Shown: piece by piece, positions 17,048 through 23,789 of the stretch | Numbering within the stretch: position 1 is the first letter of the stretch | How the letters are laid out: every line of letters starts with the position of its first letter | Source: TMP-24 sp041397305 | GTDB lineage: Bacteria > Pseudomonadota > Alphaproteobacteria > Rhodobacterales > Rhodobacteraceae | DNA: 64,000 nucleotides | NCBI GenBank assembly: GCA_041397305.1 | Contig: JAWKWX010000014.1 | Span: 1 to 64,000, forward strand | Direction of reading: 5' to 3' | Position numbers and translations under genes: made by a program | Notes under the pieces: generated by a model | The model's input: the letters and a program-made list of their open reading frames with translations, nothing else | Told to the model about the DNA's origin: nothing | Databases searched by the model: none

Positions 17048-18064
17048 ATGCCGGTTCGGGTAGCGATCAACGGGTTCGGCCGCATCGGCCGTTCCGTCCT
17101 GCGCGCCTGGGCGGCGGACCCGGCGCGGACGGGGATAGAGATGGTGGCGATAAACGACATCGCCCGTCCCGACATGGCCGCCTATCTTTTCGAATATGAT
17201 TCGACCTTCGGCCCGTTCCGGGGCGAGGTGCGGCAAGAACCAGGCGCGCTTGTCGTCAACGGCCACCCGATCCGGCTGACGAACGAACGCGACCTGTCCG
17301 CGCTTGATCTTTCGGATGTCGACCTGGTGATGGAATGCACCGGCCGCGCCGGGGACAGGGCCGTGGCCGAAGCCGGGTTGAAGGCCGGGGCGGGGTGGGT
17401 GCTGGTGTCGGGTCCGGCGCTGTCGGCGGACTATACCGTCGTGCTCGGCGCGAACGAAGGCGGGTTGTCGGCCGCGCACCGCGTGGTTTCGAACGCCTCC
17501 TGCACCACCAATGCGCTCGCGCCGCTCGCGCGGCTTCTGGACGATGCTTTCGGGGTCGAAACCGGCTGGATGACCACCATCCACTGCTATACCGGCAGCC
17601 AGCCCACCGTCGATGCGCCCGCCGCCGATTTCGCCCGCTCGCGCGCGGCGGCGCTGTCGATGGTGCCGACCACGACCTCGGCGCAGAAGCTTCTGGACGT
17701 GGTGCTGCCAGGGCTTGCGGGGCGGATCGAGGGGGCGGCGGTGCGGGTGCCGGTCGCTTCGGTATCCGCCGTCGACCTGACGGTCACGCTGGCGAAGACG
17801 CCCGACGTTGCGGCGGTGAATGCGGCGCTCAGCGCAGCGGGCAGGGCGGCGGGCAGGGCGGCGGGCGGGGTGATCGGCGTGACCGACCGGCCGCTCGTGT
17901 CTTCCGACCTCCGGGCGCGGCCGGAAAGCATTGTCATGGCGCTTCCGGAAACACGGGTGACGGCGGGGGGCCTCGTCCGGGTCTTCGGCTGGTACGACAA
18001 TGAATGGGGCTTTTCCAACCGCATGATCGACGTCGCGCGGATCATGGGCGCCTTCGGCCGCTGA
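17048..18064 (+). CDS. Type I glyceraldehyde-3-phosphate dehydrogenase paralogue
   Basis: A 338-residue NAD-dependent dehydrogenase. The GFGRIGRSVLRAW dinucleotide loop (residues 9-21), an Asp at the end of strand 2 (AIND) favouring NAD, the catalytic Cys152 in SNASCTTN, and the catalytic His in TTIHCYTGSQPTVD are all present. The C-terminal WYDNEWGFSNRM is canonical. It lies 69 bp after bhcD on the same strand and may be co-transcribed, suggesting gluconeogenesis from oxaloacetate. Erythrose-4-phosphate dehydrogenase activity for PLP synthesis is an alternative. Sequence identifies the superfamily securely, but not which substrate dominates. Confidence 0.88.
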   Translation: MPVRVAINGFGRIGRSVLRAWAADPARTGIEMVAINDIARPDMAAYLFEYDSTFGPFRGEVRQEPGALVVNGHPIRLTNERDLSALDLSDVDLVMECTGRAGDRAVAEAGLKAGAGWVLVSGPALSADYTVVLGANEGGLSAAHRVVSNASCTTNALAPLARLLDDAFGVETGWMTTIHCYTGSQPTVDAPAADFARSRAAALSMVPTTTSAQKLLDVVLPGLAGRIEGAAVRVPVASVSAVDLTVTLAKTPDVAAVNAALSAAGRAAGRAAGGVIGVTDRPLVSSDLRARPESIVMALPETRVTAGGLVRVFGWYDNEWGFSNRMIDVARIMGAFGR

Positions 18065-18076
18065 CGCGGACCGTCC

Positions 18077-18724
18077 TCAGCGAACCTTGTCCATCAAGGC
18101 ATCCTGTCGCCGACAGTCGCGCGCGGCGTCCGGCGCGCAGGCACGGAAGCCAAGATCGGGGTCCAGGCAGATGCGCACCTCGTCGATGCGGTCGCCCGCG
18201 CAGGTGACGGTGATCATCCCCGGCTCAAGCCCCGGATTTGCCTCGATGAACGCGTCTTCCACCACGGTTGTCGGCAGGCGGATGTCGCGGGCGAGATCGC
18301 GCAGGGCGGCGGGGATCGTCACCGCCTGATAGGCCGCGCGCGAGCGGGCGAAATAGTCGCGCGCCGACAGGCCGGAACAGCGGCCATGTTTCTTCCATTC
18401 ATGCCAGGCAAGGCCCGCCGACCCCATGATGTCGGCCATCGCTGCTGTCTCGGCCCGCGTCGCCTCGCGCATCACGCTCCGGCAATAGCTCGGCCAGCCC
18501 TCCTCGTACTGCGGCCACAGACCGTGCAGCGTGAAGCCGAAACCCCGGCCCGCGTCGCATTGACGGTCGCCGCGCGCATCGCCTTCCAGCGCGCACCATC
18601 CTGGCGACCAGCCGAGCGACAGGATGTAGTAATCGAAATCGCCCGCCCGGTCGCCCTCGGCGCGCGCCAGGGTGGGAACCGAGAGGCCAAGCGACAGACA
18701 CAGGACAACGAAGGTGGCGCGCAT
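18077..18724 (-). CDS. Secreted ribonuclease T2
   Basis: A 215-residue periplasmic or secreted endoribonuclease. An N-terminal signal peptide (about 22 residues, ending LARA) precedes the mature part. Both catalytic segments are intact: CAS-I FTLHGLWP (64-71, His67) and CAS-II HEWKKHG (108-114, with Glu109 and His113). Paired cysteines suggest disulphides. The ATG at 18724 is chosen because it begins the signal peptide; the open frame upstream of it is not signal-like. It is convergent with the GAPDH gene, 12 bp apart. Confidence 0.93.
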   Translation of the reverse strand: MRATFVVLCLSLGLSVPTLARAEGDRAGDFDYYILSLGWSPGWCALEGDARGDRQCDAGRGFGFTLHGLWPQYEEGWPSYCRSVMREATRAETAAMADIMGSAGLAWHEWKKHGRCSGLSARDYFARSRAAYQAVTIPAALRDLARDIRLPTTVVEDAFIEANPGLEPGMITVTCAGDRIDEVRICLDPDLGFRACAPDAARDCRRQDALMDKVR

Positions 18725-18873
18725 TTTCTCTTTCCTTGGCAGTCGTCCGCGACTATATAGCGCCCAACCTTTCCCTGAAAACGTGGAATGGCGGCGCCCA
18801 AGGGCCCGCAGCCGTTTTCCCGGCACGGGAAAGATTTGTCCGCCCTCCGGGGCCGAAGCGAAGGAGAGATCCG

Positions 18874-19626
18874 ATGACGAAACCCCTGATGGCCAAGGCG
18901 ACCGCCGTCTGGCTCGTGGACAATACGACGCTGAGCTTCAAGCAGATCGCCGAATTCTGCGGGCTGCACGAGCTGGAAGTGCAGGGCATCGCCGATGGCG
19001 ACGTGGCGGTGGGCGTGAAGGGTTTCGACCCGATCGCGAACAGCCAGCTCGAAGCCTCCGAGATCGAGAAGGGCGAGAAGAACCCGCTGCACAAGCTGAA
19101 GCTGAAGTTCAACGCCGCCGCGCTCGGCGAGGAAAAGCGCCGTGGCCCGCGCTACACGCCCTTGTCCAAGCGTCAGGACCGCCCCGCCGCCATCCTGTGG
19201 CTGGTGAAGTTCCACCCCGAACTGGCCGATGCCCAGATCGGCAAGCTGGTCGGCACCACCAAACCCACGATCGCCGCGATCCGCGAGCGGACCCATTGGA
19301 ACATCGGCAACATAACCCCGATCGACCCGGTCGCACTCGGCCTTTGCCGCCAGTCGGAGCTTGATGCCGCTGTCCAGAAGGCCGCGAAGAAGAAGGCCGC
19401 CGAAGGGGCGATCATGTCCGACGACGAGCGCCGCAAGCTCGTCTCGACCGAACAGTCGCTGGGCATGGCGCCCGATGCACGGCACGATCCGGCGATGGCC
19501 GCGATCGAAAGCTTCATGGCCGAGAGCCGCGAGGCCGAGGAAAAGGCCCCGCAGGATTTCTCGAATGCCGACGCCTTCTTCAACCTGCCCGACGAGGGCG
19601 AGGACGACGACGAGGACGACAACTGA
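18874..19626 (+). CDS. trcR: Cell cycle transcriptional regulator TrcR (DUF1013)
   Basis: A 250-residue alphaproteobacterial protein. The N-terminal block MTKPLMAKATAVWLVDNTTLSFKQIAEFCGLHELEVQGIADG has the helix-turn-helix look expected of the family. The central GPRYTPLSKRQDRPAAILWLVKFHPELADAQIGKLVGTT region is highly conserved. The C-terminus is a low-complexity acidic tail (GEDDDEDDN). Known members are DNA-binding regulators in Caulobacter-type cell-cycle control. AAGGAGAGATCCG precedes the start. A strong terminator closes the gene at 19637. Confidence 0.92.
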   Translation: MTKPLMAKATAVWLVDNTTLSFKQIAEFCGLHELEVQGIADGDVAVGVKGFDPIANSQLEASEIEKGEKNPLHKLKLKFNAAALGEEKRRGPRYTPLSKRQDRPAAILWLVKFHPELADAQIGKLVGTTKPTIAAIRERTHWNIGNITPIDPVALGLCRQSELDAAVQKAAKKKAAEGAIMSDDERRKLVSTEQSLGMAPDARHDPAMAAIESFMAESREAEEKAPQDFSNADAFFNLPDEGEDDDEDDN

Positions 19627-19636
19627 GTTTCAAAGA

Positions 19637-19659
19637 CCCCGGCCCGGCGCCGGGGTTTT
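19637..19659 (+). terminator. Intrinsic terminator of trcR
   Basis: The stem CCCCGGC / GCCGGGG (7 bp, loop CCGGC) is followed by TTTT, starting 10 nt after the trcR stop codon and ending just before the AraC gene. Confidence 0.8.
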
Positions 19660-19675
19660 GCTTTCAGGGGCGCAC

Positions 19676-20455
19676 ATGGACGGCAATCGGGCGGCAGGCC
19701 CCTTCGGCCAGACCATCCGGCAGGCGCGCACGGCGACCTTCCGGCAGCTCTGCCTGCCCACGCCCGCCCTCATCCTTGTTGATGCGGGGGAAAAGCGAAT
19801 CGGCTGGTCGGGCCGGTCCGTATCCGCCCTTCCGGGCCAAATCCTCCTGCTGCCCGAAGCCGAACCGCTTGCAGTCACCAACCTGCCGCCGGACCGCGGG
19901 CCTTACCGGGCGCGCGTGATCCCGGTCGAACGCACCCGGGTGGAGGCGGCCTATGGGCGGCTTCGGACCGCCAGGCGACCAACATCCGGCACGGTTCAGG
20001 TCTTGGTGCCGGGGCCCGGCAGCCAGACGGCCTTCGAAGCGCTTTTCACAATGGGGCCGGACCTGCCGCCCGCGATCCGGGCGCTCAGGACCGAAGAGGT
20101 GCTGTTGTGGCTGGCCGGGGACGGCGCCCTGCTGCCGCCCGCGCCGCCACCCGCGGTTTCGCAGCGTCTGCGCCTGCTAATATCCTCCGATCTCGGGTCC
20201 GCCTGGACGGCAGGCCGCGCGGCGGCGGCGCTGGCCATGAGCGAGGCGACGCTGCGCCGACGGCTGGCCGAGGAGGCGACAAGTTTCACCGCGCTGTTGG
20301 CCGATCTGCGCATGTGCCAGGCGCTGGCGCTTCTGCAGGGAACCGATTTGCCGGTGGGCGAGGTGGCGGCGGCGGTCGGTTACGGATCGCCGTCCCGGTT
20401 CGCCGTGCGGTTCCGGGCACGATTCGGGCTCTCACCGCGCGATATCCGGGCCTGA
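19676..20455 (+). CDS. AraC-family transcriptional regulator
   Basis: A 259-residue protein. The N-terminal half is a divergent cupin-like sensing region (PTPALILVDAGEKRIGWSG, ALPGQILLLPEAEPLAVTNLP). The C-terminal 95 residues hold two HTH units (TAGRAAAALAMSEATLRRRLAEEATSFTALLADLRMCQALALLQGTDLPVGEVAAAVGY and the signature YGSPSRFAVRFRARFGLSPRDIR). The start ATG at 19676 follows CAGGGGCGCAC. It lies 98 bp upstream of ybhB on the same strand, a typical regulator-target spacing, but no effector can be deduced. Confidence 0.88.
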   Translation: MDGNRAAGPFGQTIRQARTATFRQLCLPTPALILVDAGEKRIGWSGRSVSALPGQILLLPEAEPLAVTNLPPDRGPYRARVIPVERTRVEAAYGRLRTARRPTSGTVQVLVPGPGSQTAFEALFTMGPDLPPAIRALRTEEVLLWLAGDGALLPPAPPPAVSQRLRLLISSDLGSAWTAGRAAAALAMSEATLRRRLAEEATSFTALLADLRMCQALALLQGTDLPVGEVAAAVGYGSPSRFAVRFRARFGLSPRDIRA

Positions 20456-20553
20456 GCAGGTCAATCTGAGCGGATCGGCACAAAGGCTGACCGGGCGGGG
20501 CGCGCACCGGCGCGTCGGCTCGGCTAGGAGAGCCTCATAGAACGGAGGTTTCC

Positions 20554-21099
20554 ATGAAACAGATGATCCCCGCCAGCCTGCTGCTGCTGGCCCTCTCCAC
20601 CGTCAACGCCAGCGCCGAGATGCGACTGACCTCGCCCGACATGACCGAGGGCGGCACGCTGGCGCCCGCGCAGGTCTTGAACGGCTTCGGCTGCGAGGGC
20701 GGCAATCTCTCGCCCGCGCTCGACTGGACCGGTGCACCGCAAGGCACGAAAAGCTTCGTCCTGACCGCCTATGACCCGGACGCGCCGACCGGCTCTGGCT
20801 GGTGGCACTGGACGGTCTTCAACATTCCCGCCGATGCGACCGGCCTGCCGGGCGGCGCTGCCATGGGTGTCGGCCTGCCCGAAGGCGCGGTCGAGGGACG
20901 GACCGATTTCGGCGCGCCGGGCTATGGCGGGGCCTGCCCGCCGCCGGGCGATGCGCCGCATCGCTATGTCTTCACGCTTTTCGCCCTGAAGGAAACGAGC
21001 CTGCCGCTTGATGAGGGTGCCTCTGGCGCGATGGTCGGCTTCCTGGCGCGGGCCAATGCCATCGAAAGCGCCACGCTCACCGCGACCTACGGGCGCTGA
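20554..21099 (+). CDS. Exported YbhB/YbcL family (PEBP-like) protein
   Basis: A 181-residue protein with a signal peptide (KQMIPASLLLLALSTVNASA). The mature domain carries the phosphatidylethanolamine-binding-protein motifs DPDAPTGSGWWHWTVFNIP and PPPGDAPHRYVFTLFAL. The family is annotated Raf-kinase-inhibitor-like, but its bacterial role is undefined. It may be the target of the preceding AraC regulator. AGAACGGAGG precedes the ATG by about 6 nt. Confidence 0.9.
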   Translation: MKQMIPASLLLLALSTVNASAEMRLTSPDMTEGGTLAPAQVLNGFGCEGGNLSPALDWTGAPQGTKSFVLTAYDPDAPTGSGWWHWTVFNIPADATGLPGGAAMGVGLPEGAVEGRTDFGAPGYGGACPPPGDAPHRYVFTLFALKETSLPLDEGASGAMVGFLARANAIESATLTATYGR

Positions 21100-21345
21100 C
21101 GGGCTGGATTTCGGCTTGGGCGAAGCGGGCTTGCCTGAACCGGGACGTTCCGATGGCGCCCCGGGCGCACGCTCGTCGCGCAGAACGCCAGGAATGAGGA
21201 AATCATCCTCTGGGCCACACCGCGCCCGGCCCGGAGGCTGCCAGCCTGACTGCACCAGCACCACTGGCGCGCGGGGGCGAGGAGGCGGCGAAATCGTTGG
21301 ACCGCATCGCCTGCCAATAGGCACGAACCGTCGCGCAAGGCTCCG

Positions 21346-21945
21346 TCAGAACCGTTTCCGCGCCCGGAGCGCCGCGCTGATCGTGCCGTCGTCGAGATAG
21401 TCGAGCTCGCCCCCGATCGGCACGCCCTGCGCCAGCGAGGTGACGGCGACGCCCGTGCCCTCCAGCGCCTCGGCGATGTAATGGGCCGTCGTTTGCCCGT
21501 CGACCGTGGCGTTCAGCGCCAGGATCACCTCGCGTGCGCCTTCGCGGGCAACCCGGGCCGCGAGCCGGGGAATGCCGAGTTCATCGGGGCCAATCGCATC
21601 AAGCGCCGACAGCGTGCCCCCCAGAACGTGATAGCGGCCGCGAAAGGACTGGCCGCGCTCCATCGCCCAGAGGTCGGCCACATCCTCGACCACGCAGATC
21701 TCGCCGGTCGCGCGGCGCTCGTCGGCGCAGATGTCGCATATGTCGGCGGTGGCGATATTGCCGCAGATCACGCATTCGCGGGCATTGCGCGCGACGCCTG
21801 CCATGACCTCGGCCAGAGGTGCCATCACCTGACCGCGCTTCTTGATCAGATGCAGGACCGCACGGCGGGCCGAACGCGGCCCGAGGCCGGGCAGGCGCGC
21901 CATCAGCTCGATCAGGGCCTCGATCTCGCGGGTTGCGTCAGACAT
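21346..21945 (-). CDS. recR: Recombination mediator protein RecR
   Basis: A 199-residue protein of the RecFOR pathway that loads RecA on gapped DNA. Present are the helix-hairpin-helix (MARLPGLGPRSARRAVLHLI, about 16-35), the C4 zinc finger (Cys58, Cys61, Cys70, Cys73), and the Toprim domain (ICVVEDVADLWAMER, LNATVDGQTTAHYIAEAL). Length and order are normal. It stands alone here: the usual dnaX-ybaB neighbours are not in the window. About 250 bp without a gene separates it from ybhB. Confidence 0.96.
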   Translation of the reverse strand: MSDATREIEALIELMARLPGLGPRSARRAVLHLIKKRGQVMAPLAEVMAGVARNARECVICGNIATADICDICADERRATGEICVVEDVADLWAMERGQSFRGRYHVLGGTLSALDAIGPDELGIPRLAARVAREGAREVILALNATVDGQTTAHYIAEALEGTGVAVTSLAQGVPIGGELDYLDDGTISAALRARKRF

Positions 21946-22440
21946 GAGCAGGCTTTCCGGGGCAGGTTGCGCGCCGGGGCGACGATGAATCCGTCCGGCG
22001 CCGAAGTCCAGTGCTCTGGGTCCTGTTCCGCCGAAATGCCGCGAGATGGTGTGACAACGCCTCCCCCGATATGGTCCGCCCCAATGGTCGCTTCATACAT
22101 GTGCGAATCGGCAGAAGATCGTTTAACTATATTGATTTTGTTATATTTTTTTGTCTTCTTCCCCGCGGAGCACGCCCAGCGAGACTCCGCCCCGCCAGCC
22201 CCCCGATGCCCCTCGCACTGCTTTTCGCGCAGGCGCTGCCTGCGCCGCGACCAAACAACACTTCCCCCGCCGACTCACGCGATGCAACGCATGGCCTTGT
22301 GCCCCAACGCGTGAAGCCAAGGTGTGGCCGTGCCCCGACAGCCAAACCGGTCAGGATGGCTGGTCAGACTGGCGTGGAGCACCTTCGCCGAAAGACCAGC
22401 AAGATGCTGATCCAGATGGAGCACGGCATTTTAGGAAATT
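21946..22440. other. Gene-free interval between recR and tRNA-Met
   Basis: About 495 bp with no gene that I can support. It contains a strikingly AT-rich patch near 22121-22165 (TTTAACTATATTGATTTTGTTATATTTTTTTG), unlike the surrounding GC-rich DNA and followed by C-rich, coding-poor sequence. A forward open frame here reads into the tRNA complement and is spurious. The patch could hold a promoter or the remains of a transferred segment at the tRNA 3' side. Confidence 0.5.
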
Positions 22441-22517
22441 TGGTGGCGAGGGAGGGACTCGAACCCTCGACCTTGCGATTATGAGTCGCACGCTCTAACC
22501 AGCTGAGCTACCTAGCC
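22441..22517 (-). tRNA. tRNA-Met (CAT), elongator type
   Basis: A 77-nt cloverleaf including encoded CCA. Anticodon CAT sits in the loop CTCATAA. The D-arm (GCTCAGCTGGTTAGAGC) and the T-arm GAGGG-TTCGAGT-CCCTC are standard. The acceptor pairs GGCTAGG with CCTCGCC, leaving a T-C mismatch at the fourth pair. A paired first acceptor base pair and no initiator-type GGG/CCC anticodon stem argue for elongator Met (or an Ile2 precursor) rather than fMet. Confidence 0.93.
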
Positions 22518-22588
22518 ACTTGGGCGGCGTAGGTATGTCAGGCCCCAAGCCGCGTCAAGGGCGGAATCGTTCCGGCCGCGCCTGGGCC

Positions 22589-23602
22589 TCAGAGGCCGAA
22601 GTAATCCCGGTACCAGGCCACGAACCGCGCCATCCCTTCGCGGATGCCGGTTTGCGGGCGATAACCGGTCAGGCGGGCCAGCAGGCTGTTGTCTGCCCAG
22701 GTGGCGGCCACATCGCCCTTCTGCATGCCCATCAGCTTCTTCACCGCCGGCCGGCCCGCCGCCGCCTCGATCGCGGCGATGAAATCGCCAAGGCTGACCT
22801 TCTCGCCATTGCCGACATTCACCACCCGCCAGGGCGCCACCGGCGACAGGCTGTCACCGGCTGCGATCTGGCCGGGTGACTGGGGCCGGACCGGCGGCTG
22901 GTCGATCAGGAGCCGCAGTGCGCGCACCAGGTCGGTTACATAGGTGAAATCGCGGTACATGTTGCCCTGCCCGTAGACCTCGATCGGTTCGCCCGACAGG
23001 ATCGCGCGGGTGAACTTGAAGGGCGCCATGTCGGGTCGGCCCCAGGGGCCGTAGACGGTGAAGAACCTGAAGCAGGTGGTGGGCAGATCGTAGAGATGCG
23101 CCCAGGAATGGCTGAGGCTCTCGGTCGCCTTCTTGGTCGCGGCATAGAGAGAGACCTGCGTATCGGCCTTGTCGGTCTCGCGATAGGGCATCTCGGTATT
23201 CGCGCCGAAGACCGAGGAGGTGGAGGCGAGCATCAGGTGCTTCACCCCCTGATCGCGCGCCGCCTCCATCACGTTGAACGTGCCCTCGATATTGGCCGAG
23301 AGATAGGAGCGCGGCGCCTCGAGGCTGTAGCGCACGCCCGCTTGCGCGGCGAGGTGGACGATCGCGTCGGGGCGGAAGGCCCTGATGTCGGCGGCAAGCG
23401 CCTCGGCCTCTTCCAGCATGCCGCGGGTGAAGGTGAAGCCGTTGCGCCCGGTCAGCAGGGCCAGCCGCGCCTCCTTCAGCGCCGGATCGTAATAGGGCGT
23501 CATCCCGTCGAATCCATGGACGATGAAGCCCTCGTCCAGAAGATGCCCGGCCAGGTGGTAGCCGATGAAGCCCGCCGCCCCCGTCACATAGATCCGCTTC
23601 AT
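22589..23602 (-). CDS. NAD-dependent sugar-nucleotide epimerase, probably UDP-glucuronate 4-epimerase
   Basis: A 337-residue extended SDR. The NAD loop TGAAGFIGYHLAGHLLDEG is at the N-terminus. HLAAQAGVRYSLE, a Ser in STSSVFG, and the YAATKKATE active-site Tyr-x3-Lys follow. PYYDPALKEARLALL and TCFRFFTVYGPWGRPDMA are typical of UDP-glucuronate epimerases, giving UDP-galacturonate for surface polysaccharide. The start ATG at 23602 gives the standard N-terminus; the frame extends upstream into the repeat without homology. It is not next to other polysaccharide genes, so the exact sugar remains inferred. Confidence 0.88.
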   Translation of the reverse strand: MKRIYVTGAAGFIGYHLAGHLLDEGFIVHGFDGMTPYYDPALKEARLALLTGRNGFTFTRGMLEEAEALAADIRAFRPDAIVHLAAQAGVRYSLEAPRSYLSANIEGTFNVMEAARDQGVKHLMLASTSSVFGANTEMPYRETDKADTQVSLYAATKKATESLSHSWAHLYDLPTTCFRFFTVYGPWGRPDMAPFKFTRAILSGEPIEVYGQGNMYRDFTYVTDLVRALRLLIDQPPVRPQSPGQIAAGDSLSPVAPWRVVNVGNGEKVSLGDFIAAIEAAAGRPAVKKLMGMQKGDVAATWADNSLLARLTGYRPQTGIREGMARFVAWYRDYFGL

Positions 23603-23678
23603 GCCGCCCTCGCGCCTTTTGGTCTCAATAACGCCCCGTGCACGGCAAGTCCAAGCCTCGATTCCCTGCGGTGCGGCC

Positions 23679-23728
23679 GGGGGCGCTGCCCCCGGACCCC
23701 CGAGGTATTTGGGCCAAGATGAAGGGGC
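23679..23728. repeat. Dispersed Rhodobacteraceae intergenic repeat, copy 2
   Basis: The same GGGGGC-GCT-GCCCCC hairpin plus GGACCCCCGAGGTATTTGGGCCAAGATGAAGG as at 8811-8859, differing at only a few bases. It lies between the divergent epimerase and selD fusion genes. Confidence 0.85.
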
Positions 23729-23789
23729 AGACCGCCAGCTCTTCCGCGGTGACGCGTTTCGATCTAGGAGGGGGCGGAGGAGAGCGTTC

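Noticed and set aside
22011..22484. Plus-strand ORF of 157 codons between recR and the tRNA
   Set aside because: It ends in VAREGLEPSTLRL, the familiar mistranslation of a tRNA complement, and overlaps the tRNA-Met gene; the composition is not coding-like.
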